A DNA stretch of 64,000 bases. It comes from Trametes villosa. Taxonomy: Eukaryota > Basidiomycota > Agaricomycetes > Polyporales > Polyporaceae. The stretch is taken from the NCBI GenBank assembly GCA_002964805.2, contig PUDQ02000003.1, forward strand, positions 620,001 through 684,000, in the 5' to 3' direction. The translations under genes and the position numbers were made by a program. Below, one piece after another: positions 44,600 through 55,196 of this stretch; positions within the stretch are counted from its first letter, which is position 1; each line of letters opens with the position of its first letter. The notes beneath the pieces are model-generated. The model was given only the letters and a program-made list of their open reading frames with translations, searched no databases and was not told the origin of the DNA.

Positions 44600-47108
44600 A
44601 TGAATCGCAAACACATCGTCCTCCCCATGTCGCGGTTTCTGAGCAGTTATGCCCCGGCGCCCGAACAACATGTCCGACGCTCCCCTCGCCTTCTTGAGAA
44701 GGTCACCACTGCTCTCAGACGTACTCCAACGACGTATAAACTACTGGTAAGCTTGAAAGCGCTCTTCCGAACCAAGCACGGGCTTACCCGCATGCCAGGT
44801 CGACACTCTCAACACCGCCAATGTCTGTCCCGGGCACAAGTTCGCCGTCAATGGCCAACGAGGAGACCCGGCCTACCATTATAGATCGGTCGTCGACATC
44901 GGGTTATACCCTTCCCGCAGCGCACCCCAGGCTTCTAGAGGATCCGACGGCAACATCCACCCCCCGCCCACCTACTGGCCATCCGTGGAACTTTGTATCG
45001 AGTGCAAGGTGGACCCCGAGGCTCAGGATCCGTTTGATGACAGGCATGGCGATTGCGAATTACTCGCGAACGGCTACGCCAAGGGCAGTGTTCTCGCCCA
45101 GATCGATGCCTACGCCGAGTGCGCCTTCAGATGTCAACAACGTACGCACTTCTTCATGGTGCTCATCCTCGGCGATTTCTGCCGCCTCATCCGCTTCGAC
45201 CGCTCCGGCGCCATCTTCACCGAGAGGTTCAACTACAAGGCCGACTGCGAGCCTCTTCTCGAGTTCCTCTGGCGGTATGCCCACTGGGACCCAGCCACCC
45301 GCGGGCACGATCCCTCCGCTGAGCGCATCACACCCTCCTCGGCGGACGGCAAGAAGATGAGGGCACGTGCGCTGAAGGACAAGGACACAGAGAAGGAAGG
45401 GGACTACGTGCGCCGGATGTTTGAGGAGTCTCTGGACGAGCGGTGGCCCTGGTGGAATCTTCGCGTCGACGACAAGGACGGTCCGCGGAACTTCCTCGTC
45501 GGGCGGCCCGACTTCTGCTCGTCCACTGGCGTCGCAGGGCGCGGGACATGGGGCTATGTTGCGGTCGACGCGGAGGACATCGATGGGCCGTTCTATTATT
45601 TGAAGGACGCCTGGCGCGTTGTGAGCCCCGACTACAACAAGGAAGGCGACGTTCTGCGGTCCCTCAACGAGAAGAACGTCGATTACATCCCCACACTCGA
45701 ATGCCACGGGGACGTCACGGTGCCGACTGAACAGCAGACGAAGGCGCATAAGCTTTGGGATGAGATGAATGATGGCAAGGAGAGCTCCCCTCCTAGGTTC
45801 CAGCGGCACCAGCATTACAGGATGGTGGTCAAGGAGGTAGCCCAGCCGATGTCGAAGTTCACGCGCAGCCGCCAATTGGTATACGCGCTGTGGTGCTGTA
45901 TCTATGGTACGCCCCCATGTCCTCGCGTGCGTTTTAGATACTGACGCGACTTTTAGGGCACTGGGTAGCCTACAAGGCCGGCGTATTACACTGCGATATC
46001 AGCTCCGGCAACGTCCTCCTCTACTACGACCCAGTGGAACAGGCGTGGTGCGGGCTTCTCACCGATTGGGAGCTATCTCAGAGTACGAAGGACGCCCGTC
46101 CCAACAAGCTCCACGGCAACGGGCGGAGGGTGAGTCTATTGATATTTCTGTCGGTCAGGCGGGGGACTTATGCGGCTCTAGGGAACCTGGGCGTTCATGT
46201 CCGCCGATGCGCTCGACAGGCCCTGGAAGCCAATCTCATTGCAGGACGACCTCGAGTCATTTTGGCACCTGCTCTTCTACTTTGCCCTCCGCTACCTCTA
46301 CAACAACTGCCTGCAGGTGGAAAACCTCATAGACACCTACTTCAACGACGGCTGTACGTTCATGAACAGCGGCGAGATCACCTGCGGCATGTTCAAGAAG
46401 CTCAGCCTCAGCTACGGGCACGTTAGGCTCCGCAGATGCAAGATCTTCGAGGTCTTCGGAGCTCCTGGCGAAGGTTTCTCCCGCGAACACCCCGTCGACT
46501 ACATCTTGGAGACCATTGGAGGATGGCTGAAGGCGCGATACACCCCCACGCCAACTCGGAGTCCCCGGCGCTTTCTCATGCGCGAGGACGAGGACGAGGA
46601 GCCGTGCGATGAGAACCACCGTGAGGCTTTGCTCTTCGACGACGAGGATGACCCTCCGCCGCTCCCACCTACTCGTTTCCCGTCTCCTGTGGAGCCTCAC
46701 GAAGAGCGCGAGGCACGACGGGATCGTGAGGTACAGCGCGAAAAGGAAGCACTAGAAGCAGTGGCGCAGAATCTCGACACCCACGGGGCGATGCTCGAAT
46801 TAATTCAATTCGCCCTCGAAAAGAAGAGATGGCCGAAGAAGGACAAGGCGGGGGACCAGCTCCTGGAGAAGGCTAGCAAGCCCCGTCCCGATTCCCCGGC
46901 GCTACTACCGTCCGCCGCCCCTCCGACAAGGCGCGGATCCACGCAAAATTCGGAGGACTTCTCTTCCGGACGCCCGCCGCAGAAGCGCACTCTCGAGCAG
47001 GTCGAGGAACCCGCGGTGCAGGGGCGATCAAAACGCGCACGGAAGTCGGGGGCGCGCACGCCCACTCGCCGCAGCCTCAGGCTCAGTCGTCGCAAGCTTT
47101 ATGGTTGA
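44600..47108 (+). CDS. FunK1-type fungal protein kinase, paralogue 2 (HRD changed to HCD)
   Basis: Exons 44600-44746, 44799-45906, 45957-46129 and 46182-47108 give 784 aa from the first safe ATG; the true N terminus may be further upstream. It aligns with paralogue 1 along its length: VELCIECKVDPEAQDPF, FMVLILGDFCRLIRFDRSG, WRYAHWDPATRGHDPSAERI, YIPTLECHGDVTVP and YRMVVKEVAQPMSKF. Intron positions at the end of the N-lobe and before GTWAFMSADAL are shared with paralogue 1. The catalytic loop reads GVLHCDISSGNVLLYYD: the Asp and Asn are kept but the HRD arginine is Cys. The DFG site is DWE. The tail is Arg/Lys/Ser-rich (KRARKSGARTPTRRSLRL), likely nuclear. Confidence 0.86.
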
Positions 47109-47597
47109 GTACTATACAGCCGACAGGTCCTCGTCCGCCACCAGTGGTGAGGCGCCGTATACCGTGCGCCCGCCCCCCGGTCCCGCCGACGCCGCCGCTT
47201 TCACCTCATCAACCACGACTCTGTACGTACAACGAGCTGTGGATCCTTCAGAATTTCGCGATGCTGTCCTTGCCGCTGTAGTACCGTTTATCATAGTACA
47301 TATTCGCCCACACTGTCACACACCATACTCACGAACTATACCTACAACGCCTGATTAGCTGTAACTTTAAACGTTGACTGTCCTACGAGTGAAGGATCGA
47401 CGCGCGCATGATCGACTGACTCTGGCGGTACCGAGAATGTGCCATGTTCGTTTCCCCGCCAGTACACCCTTCACATCGTGCACCCTCCTCGGGATTATCC
47501 GCTCACAGCAGGCTTGTTCAACGAACGCTTCGCTCTCGTTCGTCCAGTTCACCCTCGACTCACTACCTCTCGTCTGCAACACTATACCCACACCCAT
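47109..47597. other. Intergenic, 489 bp
   Basis: Between FunK1 paralogue 2 and the next plus-strand gene. The frame of the next gene remains open upstream to 47439 but looks like leader sequence. Confidence 0.45.
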
Positions 47598-49902
47598 ATG
47601 CTTGGCAGGGATAGCGCACTCTGGCAGTGCGCGATGTCTCTCTCTTTCCGCTGGGTCGAAGGGCTGCTATTTCTCGCCCTGGCAACGCTCACAAACCACC
47701 TCATCTTCTACCCCTCTATTCCCGCGCTCAGAGCCGACTGGCAGCTATCTGTCTGCACGAATGCCCTCTTCTGGCTCTCCGACACTCATCCTCACGACGC
47801 CGCTACCCTCACTGGCCGCCAACTCGAACGCGCCTTGATCGCGCTGCCGTCCATCGCGCTTCAGGCTAGCATCGCCTTTTCCCACTTCCTGATGGCTGGC
47901 TCATTCTACGTGCTCATCTGGGCTGTTATCTGGGGACCGACCTCTGGACTGGCGATGTTCCTGCGTCTCGCTCTTTGGTGCGTCGCAGTCGTGTTGACCG
48001 TCTGCTACTTCTCGGCAACGACACCCCTCAACGGCTTCGTCTGGGTTCCGGTCTGGTGCTACGTCGGTCAGCCGGTGTACAACGTGTTCAAACGTACCGC
48101 CAAGTCCATCGGGAGGAGGATCTGCCGCATGGGCTCGAAGGTGCAGGCTCGACTGGCGCTGCTTGGGGCGGCTGCTCTCTCGCCGGTGTGTACCGCTCGC
48201 AATGCAGTCTTCTCATCTATCCGGGAACGTTGCCCTACACGCTCGGACTTGGAAGTCTGGGCTGCCTACGCCACTGCTGCTGTCGACCTTGGCGTTCGCT
48301 GGACTACCGTCGCGTGTGCTTGTCTTGCGGCTGGTATCCACGCCACGGAGGCCGCGCTACGTTCCAAGGCTTTCGACGTCGGTGTCTCGCTACTCACCAC
48401 CGCTGTGGCCGCGCGCGATGCAGCCGTTTCCTGGGCCTCCTCGAATATCGCCGTCGTATACGGGATGGGCCGCCGCCTTCTGCGCCGGAGTCCTCGCGCG
48501 GTGCTCATCGCTGCCGTGTTCTTGGGACAAGAGCCGGGTACCATGGAGTGCATCATCGCGTCAACTGTGCAGTTCCTGGAGGGCCTGGAGATAGCCTCGG
48601 AGGTTGCTGCCTTGGTGCCTTTTGCAGCTGCGAACGACGGCGAGACGCTGAAGCTGGGCTCTCCCCGGCGCACGCGGGAGGCTGCGAAGTCTATGGTCGA
48701 GGTGAGTATATGAACGTGCGAGTACATGAAGGAGTTCTGACGCACACAACCAGATCGCCCTCATTACGCCCCTTCATGCCCACGATAACGACGCGGAAGC
48801 TGACCGCGATTGCCCGGCCGCCGATTCTGAGAACGGCGAGCATGAGCATACGGAAGCGGAACAAGACAGCCTTACACACCTCCAGGACACGGCGGTCGTC
48901 CTACCTGCCGGGCAGCCTATCCCCGTCGACAATGCCACCGCTATGCCACTCATAGGTGCTCCTTCCTTCCTTCATCTACCTATGGTCAGCGAGCCCTGCG
49001 AGCCCACCCCTGTAATGAGTGCTGTTGTCCCTGAAGACGTCGTCTGCGATGTGCGCGAGGATAACACCAGAACGGCCCACCCTGCCGACGTCTTCTCCAC
49101 CTCGAACTCTACTCCCCAACTGCCTAGTGATGTCCCCACCGCTATCGCGCTCGGTGACCATGAGGAGTGTACCGCTCTCGAGACCACGATATCAATGCCT
49201 TGCAACACCGACCCTGACAGCCGCGAAGCAGACACCCGCGCCGATGGAGACGATGACTCCAACTGCGAGATTGTCCTTGACGGTTTAGAGTCTGCAGACA
49301 TGGCCTCGCTTCTGAACAATGCTCCTGCCTTACCTTCCGCTACCGTCGCGACGACCCTCTGCGCAGTCGAGCCCGAGCTCTGCGACGCGATGGAGGGCTG
49401 GGAACTCGTGCAGGACGAAAGCAGCGTGGACGATCTCGAGGGCGACACATTCTGCGACGGCGTAGAGGAGCCGAAGGTCGGCGACGACAAGCTTCTTGAC
49501 TCCGCTTGCCTTCTTCCTGCACTCAAGGACAAGGAAGCGTACTCGGGTTCGGAAGGTGCGTCGGACGACAGCGAAGACGAAGACGCGCTCGGGAGAAACC
49601 GCAGCGTCCCGCTCCCGTCCGCGCGCAACGGCGTGGACGTAGACCTGGATGCGCTCATCAGCGGACTCGCGTCCCTCGCGCTCGCAGATTCCGATAGCGC
49701 GTTCGCTAGCAACGCAACCACGAAGGTTTCCCGGGAGTCGCCTCGCCTCCGCGCCTCAGGATCGGACGAGCCCAACGTCTTCGACCTTGCACGCCCGCTT
49801 CGTTTGGCCTCAAGAAAGGACGCTACCACGCCCGCAGGCAAGTTCGGCACAGCCATCTTCGGCGACTCTTCTTCCTCGCTTGACTGCTGCCCCGTCGCTT
49901 AA
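47598..49902 (+). CDS. Multi-pass membrane protein with long acidic tail, function unknown
   Basis: Exons 47598-48701 and 48754-49902 give 750 aa; ATG 47634 is an alternative start. The first ~140 residues hold three or four hydrophobic segments: GLLFLALATLTNHLIF, FLMAGSFYVLIWAVIWG, LALWCVAVVLTVCYFS and FVWVPVWCYVGQPVY. About 220 amphipathic, Ala-rich residues follow (AAVDLGVRWTTVACACLAAG, VSLLTTAVAARDAAVSW). The exon 2 part is about 380 residues, rich in Asp, Glu and Ser, with EGASDDSEDEDALG and little predicted order. No enzyme motif or known domain is apparent. The neighbours give no hint of function. Confidence 0.72.
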
Positions 49903-50157
49903 CGCGGGGAGAGAGGGGGGCATCGGGGGTGCGGGGCGTGCGGAAGGGGACGGGAGCGGTCTTGCACATTCTAACTAGGTCCGAGTGTTGAATGTTCGCA
50001 GGTCGACGTTGAGATGCGTAGCGTTTCTATCTGGACATTCCTATATTACATTGTAGCGTTCGCTAGGGGCTCCGGACTGACATATTGTAACTTTACTTAC
50101 CGCTCTACCACAATCACACTATGTCTGATCTTCACGGCGAGGGATACGTGGGGCGCG
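49903..50157. other. Convergent 3' intergenic region
   Basis: 255 bp after the membrane-protein stop; AT-rich with no coding signal. It probably holds the 3' UTRs of this gene and of the minus-strand candidate. Confidence 0.5.
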
Positions 50158-50671
50158 TCAGTGAGACTCCTCGGCCGGCATAGCGCTGCCAAACATCTCC
50201 TTCGAAGGCGTGGGCGCACCAGCAGACATGGCGACGAGCAACAGGCGGATGGATTGACATTCTTGCGTATTGTGATTCGCAGCTCTGTTTAAGATGCCAG
50301 TCAACTGTCGTACGTCGCGAGTGGCAGGACGTATACGTACGGAGCTGTGGACGCGGCCCCAAAAGCGCATATATGCGCCCGAGACAGGCAGCGAAAGCGT
50401 TGGGCCGCTTCAAGGCTACTATATGCCTGCGAATCACGCGTCATGACTCGCACATCCACCTAGCGAAGCAGGCGGAGAGGATTGAAGGCAAAAGCGGCGT
50501 CTTCATCGACGCTGTGGAGCAAGAGTCGAGCACCCTTCTGTATGCGCACCGGTCGGCTGCCAGGGCCCTGATTACTCCTGTCGGTGCTGGGAAGAGATGA
50601 GTGGAATGAGCTAGAAAGACGGCGGTGTGGGGAGGTCAGCCACACTTACCATGCACAGACAATCGCGACAT
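50158..50671 (-). CDS. Candidate small gene, 99 residues, unknown
   Basis: Possible exons 50671-50650, 50610-50460 and 50284-50158 join to exactly 100 codons with stop. The start reads MSRLSVH, and the end GAPTPSKEMFGSAMPAEESH has coding-like composition. Intron 1 has good borders (GTAAGT...TCTAG); intron 2 uses a weak GTGGAT donor. On the opposite strand a frame at 50373-50600 (ending LITPVGAGKR) also looks coding-like, so even the strand is uncertain. No family is recognised. Confidence 0.22.
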
Positions 50672-51292
50672 GCATACAGTACAGCTGTAAGCGACTTCAG
50701 GTCGTTAGCAGGGTAGAGTCTGTCGCATCTTGCGGTTTGAATGTGCGGGCAAAGACGGGGGGAAATCCAGTATTCGAGAGCGTATGCAATATATGAGACG
50801 TATGATACAGAGCGAAGACCGACCGTGCGACGCAGGAGGACCTCGTTCATGACGGTAGCGCACGGTGTAGTGTTGCGGGGTGTCGGGATACCTACGCAGC
50901 CTTGTAGAGCGATGGCAGAACAGGATGAACAGGGAACGTACCTGGTACCACCGGCACCCTGCCCGAGCACGAATGTATCGGAACGAGAGCAAACGTGCTA
51001 TGCGTGATTGGAGCGACCCTTCAATGCGGCTTGAGCAGCTTCTGCGAGCGCAATCTCCTTCTTCTCATCCTGGTGACCACCTTCAGCATCTACGCACCGT
51101 CGTCCGCACTACTCAGGGTGCACGCACCTCCTTCGGGGTTACCGTGACTGGACCCAAGGCCTCCTGTCGTTCTAGAGCCTGCGCAAAGATTCACATAGAT
51201 GCATACGTGGCAGCCTTCAACTATGCTGAGAGCCACTGACCTCTACGGGATGCCAATGCTTGAGAAGATAGTCAAGGAAGTACGGGCACTTA
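50672..51292. other. Unassigned 0.6 kb
   Basis: Contains overlapping frames on both strands with no consistent splice model. It may hold further exons of the COX14-like gene or the promoter of the small minus-strand candidate. Confidence 0.35.
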
Positions 51293-51433
51293 CTACGCAC
51301 CTCTACCAGCCCGTAGTGTCTCGCGGTGGACGACCCCCATCATCACGATGCCCCAGACGCTGACCCCGAGCAATGACCAGACCAGCCCGCGGTGGAGGAT
51401 GTCGCTGATACCCATGCGTGTCCGGATAGCCAT
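51293..51433 (-). CDS. COX14: COX14-like cytochrome oxidase assembly protein (candidate)
   Basis: A 46-codon ORF, MAIRTRMGISDILHRGLV..., followed by one hydrophobic helix WSLLGVSVWGIVMMGVV and a short charged end. The block ISDILHR directly before a single membrane span matches the yeast and human Cox14 layout (T-D-T-LHR then the span). That small inner-membrane protein controls COX1 translation and complex IV assembly. A GTGCGT donor at 51300 could splice the last codons to another exon, which would replace the final GA with a different tail. The small size and one short motif limit certainty. Confidence 0.5.
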   Translation of the reverse strand: MAIRTRMGISDILHRGLVWSLLGVSVWGIVMMGVVHRETLRAGRGA

Positions 51434-51752
51434 GGTGGAAGGAGTCGAGAGAGACGTAGCTACCCCGAGGCGTTCGGTTCAAAGTGCGTTCAGTGATGGG
51501 ATAGACTATTATGACTTTGGTTAGATCCCAGTGTTAGCAGTCGAGTTAGCGGAAACGTCGAAGTCTAAGGCGGACAAGTAGAGAAGTTAAGCAATGTTTC
51601 AGATTCCGGTTGAACGTTGAACGTTTGAACGCCCGAGGCGTGCCCTTGCTCTCAAGTTTCTTGATCTTACAACTTACCTTGACTCCATCCACAATCTACG
51701 TCTGATCTTGAGACCTCTCTCGCACCCTTTTGCCCTGGTCTTTCGGCCATTC
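51434..51752. promoter_or_regulatory. Divergent spacer, COX14-like / F-box 4
   Basis: 319 bp head-to-head spacer with a short direct repeat of TTGAACG (three copies near 51610-51634). No TATA box is clear. Confidence 0.4.
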
Positions 51753-53669
51753 ATGGACACAGTGTATCATAGAGAAACGCGAACTGGATCAGGCATGGGA
51801 GCTGGTGCCGCGGCCAGTGGGACAGCCATCCAACAGGTTCTGCAAACGGCAGAGCTCCTTCGCATGATTCTCGACTACTTCGACCTACGCGGAGACCCGG
51901 CACTCCTGCCAGACTGTGGAATCGAATGGGAGGGGGACGTAATGGAAGATATAGATTGGCACACTCTGTACAAGTGCGCGCTGGTTTCGCGCAATTTCTC
52001 ACGACACGCCCTCGACATCCTGTGGAGGCATATCGACGACATCGAAGACTTGCTCACAGTCCTTCCGAGCGTGCGTAAGCTGAAGGGCCGCCTGGTACGT
52101 TACAGACAACAGGCGTGTTGATGTTGGGGCTCAATTGTGCGTGCGGAGCAGATGTTGACCGGGGATGTCACCCCTGCACAATGGTCCCGTTTTCAGTCGC
52201 TCGCCGTACGCGTACGCGAACTGGACCTCCAGTGGTGGCCTGAGGATCTCACGATGTGGACTATCCTTGCACGCAAATGCCACGGTCAACCCTTGCTGCC
52301 AAACCTACGTTTCTTGCGAGCCACGTTTGCCCAACGGACAGGCTCGACCCCTCTACCGACACTGCTTTCCCCTCAGCTGCACGCCTTCGACATCCATTTT
52401 CATGCTTCCGATAACCGGCGCCGGTGGCAGTCGGGTTCTGGGACACGCCTGTCTGCGACATCTACCTTCGAAGTGCTTGTCAGTCTCGCCCCGCACCTCC
52501 GCACCCTATCGTGGGACGCCCCTAGCGAGCTACCAGCCCTTCCTGTTTACCTGAACAGAGTCGTCGATTTCGTCAGGCTGGAGAATCTGACGTTCACGGG
52601 CTCCATGGGGGCCGATCTGCCTCTCCTTGTCGCGATCTCTACCATCCGTACGCTACGCACGCTATCCTTGACCATCGCGGTGGCAGCAGCGGAACATAAG
52701 AACAAGACGGCGTACAATGCGGGCGCGTTTCCTAACTTGCATACACTCCGTGTCTTCGGTACTTCTCGCGATATGGCGCTCTTCTCCGATCTTCTGAGGT
52801 CGTCGCCCCTCGAGATGCTCATTTTTTCCCTCAGCGATCCGGCCATCACGTTCTCCGCCCTTCGGACAGACATCAAACGGCTCTGCGAAAATCTACCTCC
52901 AACCATGACGGTCTTCTCCTTCCATCCCCCATCAGAGGAACCAGCCATGAGACGACTGAATCGCCCGATTCCTCCCCCGCGCAGAGACCCAGGTGGCCCA
53001 TACATGATAACCGACATTCTGAGTCCACTGCTCGTCCTCAGAAACCTCACCGACGTCACGCTTGACCCTGTGATGTCCTCATTGCTGCAAATCACGGACC
53101 ACGAGCTCGCAGCGGTAGGCTCGGCTTGGCCGCATCTGGAGTTCCTTAATCTTTTCGGCAGGAGTCACTGGATGGGCGAGAAGATACTAGAGGCGATGCC
53201 TCATGCCTACCCCACCGCACATGGGCTAGTTGCTCTGATACGGGGCTGCCCCGAGCTGTCCCTCTTGCAGCTCCGTACCCTCGATATCTCGGCACTCCCC
53301 ACTGTATCCCTGCCAGCAACCCTGCCGAATCTCCACCCCCTCAAATACCTCCATTTCAAAACCATCACTCGCCGCCGAAGCATAACACCGGCGCGATTCA
53401 CCAGATTTCTCTTCCGCCTTTGTCCCCTCCTCCGAGATCTGGATTTCGAAGAGGTTCAATCGTACTTACTACCAGGCGGGGGCGCCGACGATATGCAGGC
53501 CTCATTACAATTTCGCCGCGGCCTCCGGATAATAGCTTTTGCGTACGCGTACAGGCTACGCAAGCTAGGCAACCGGACGAACGATGCTGCGATGCGGTTC
53601 CTAGCGAAGGGATTGCCCCGGATCGAAGGGGGAGATGGCGACTCGGAGGCGGATCGGATGGTCGAGTGA
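51753..53669 (+). CDS. F-box/LRR-like protein, paralogue 4
   Basis: Exons 51753-52094 and 52152-53669 give 619 aa. The N-terminal ~30 residues are unrelated to the other paralogues. The F-box-like part is VLQTAELLRMILDYFDL and CALVSRNFSRHALDILWRHIDDI. The intron falls before MLTGDVTPAQW, the homologous position. Leu-rich segments include LRTLSLTIAV, LHTLRVFGTSRD, LEMLIFSLSDP, LQLRTLDIS and LRDLDFEEVQ. It is about 32 kb from the other three copies and the most diverged. A role as an SCF substrate receptor is inferred from the fold only. Confidence 0.83.
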
Positions 53670-54176
53670 GTGAAGCTCCGAAACTGTCGCACCTTGCCCG
53701 ACATCAGGGCCACTGACAAGGACCCGTGTACTAGATGAACCACCGGTCTCCGAGAAGAGGCACCTCGCGTTCGAGCCCAGCGTGGGCGACGGGTGCATCC
53801 ACGAATTCGAACACGTATGCGGTACGGTACTTTCGAGAGACCTGTGGTTCAGGATCTGGAGAACTTTGCGACGACTCCGCGGATGGAATGGAATGATTGT
53901 CTCAACAATACCAATGAATATGCTTCACCTGCTAGTGCTACACCGCAAGATACTACCTTCAGCATCTGTTTCAATCGATCAAGGAACGATTGCCATGGGG
54001 GGTCGGCAGGTTAAACCGAGGACGCTACAAACGTTAGCGGTCGCTGCCTAGTTCAAACCAATGTACTGATATGGCAATGACGTCACTGTATATTCAGATG
54101 AACTATCAGCGACGCGTTGGCGCAAATACGAGCTGGATCTTCTCATCAGCGACTCTTTATGCGCATTCCACTCGCG
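53670..54176. other. Intergenic, 507 bp
   Basis: Between F-box 4 and the acylphosphatase gene; no coding signal. An ATG at 54159 is in frame with the acylphosphatase and would add six residues. Confidence 0.5.
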
Positions 54177-54590
54177 ATGGCATACCGAACTGTCGACTAC
54201 CGCGTCAAGGGCAAGGTGCAGGGCGTATACTTCCGCGTCTTCACCCGAGACACCGCCCAACAACTGGGAGTCGTGGGCTGGGTGAAAAACGAGACCGTAC
54301 GTATCGTAGTGTTAGCGTCGAAGAGGAGCGCAGTCAAACTCAACGCTGTTATGCAGAGCGGCGACGTCGTCGGAACTGCGCAAGGAGAAGAGAGCGCCCT
54401 AGCAAAATTGTACGCGCTTCGTCCGCTGCCTTACGTCTTACGGGCTTTAGCTGATGTCGAGCTCTCTAGCAAGGAAGCGTTGCACAAGGGCCCCTCTGGA
54501 GCCAACGTGACGGGCGTCGAGTTCACCAACGAGGCACTGCTAGATAGACTGCAGTTCGAAGGGTTTGAGAAGGTTCGCAATAGCGCGTAG
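54177..54590 (+). CDS. Acylphosphatase
   Basis: Small cytosolic enzyme that hydrolyses carboxyl-phosphate bonds in acyl phosphates. Exons 54177-54296, 54357-54409 and 54470-54590 give 97 aa, the usual length. The fold's signature is complete: VKGKVQGVYFRVFTRDTAQ carries the phosphate-binding loop and catalytic Arg (GVYFR), and GVVGWVKNE carries the catalytic Asn. The rest reads DVVGTAQGEE, ALAKFKEALHKGPSGANV and GVEFTNE, matching the second half. An in-frame ATG at 54159 could add MRIPLA. Confidence 0.95.
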   Translation: MAYRTVDYRVKGKVQGVYFRVFTRDTAQQLGVVGWVKNETVRIVVLASKRSAVKLNAVMQSGDVVGTAQGEESALAKLYALRPLPYVLRALADVELSSKEALHKGPSGANVTGVEFTNEALLDRLQFEGFEKVRNSA

Positions 54591-55196
54591 TAGGTTCGGG
54601 ATCCGAGTCTAGAGGCAGGTTCAAGGCTGGAATCGAGTGTTAGATCGACAGTACTTGGCATGCCCAATTTTCTGGCCGCCGTGGACTCGCCCAGGAACCA
54701 TCTGAGCTGACACCGCTGACGAGGCCGGTAGCACTCACACACGGCCTCTCCACATTCTCATGCAAAGAACACAGCAGGGAAGGTTACTTTGTACATGTGC
54801 TCGAGAGAGACGGGTCAAAATGAATTGGGCGTTGCCGCGCTCAGCGGCTGCCTGCCCCGCGCAAGAGGTCCGGGGTGTCTGGGGTCCATACGCCACACAG
54901 TAGTTCGCGAGAAGCGCCGCGGAGTGTGACACGCTGTTCTTGCCATCCACCACCGAAGTTGTTGAGGCTTGGTTTAGAGGAAGGTAGCTCACGGTAGATT
55001 GCTATAAGTTTCTTCTTGACGGATGTCTAATGACATTTGTAGCGGGATCAGGAGACTGCAGAAGTCATTGAACGCGGCGAGCAGGGAGGCTCCCTTCAAA
55101 AATCTGGGAGGATCTACTTGGTGCGCAAGGTGTTCCCATATCATATTGCCCTGAATCCGACGGAAATATTCCATATTCTTATAGCTGATCTCAACA
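54591..55196. other. Intergenic, 606 bp
   Basis: No credible gene on either strand; probably the 3' UTR of acylphosphatase and the promoter of the LYR gene. Confidence 0.5.

Noticed and set aside
50611..50970. A minus-strand frame with CDRLYPANDLK and LYACRDC, recalling the first zinc ribbon of RNA polymerase II subunit Rpb9.
   Set aside because: The upstream Cys pair is missing and no continuation resembles the rest of Rpb9; judged a chance match.
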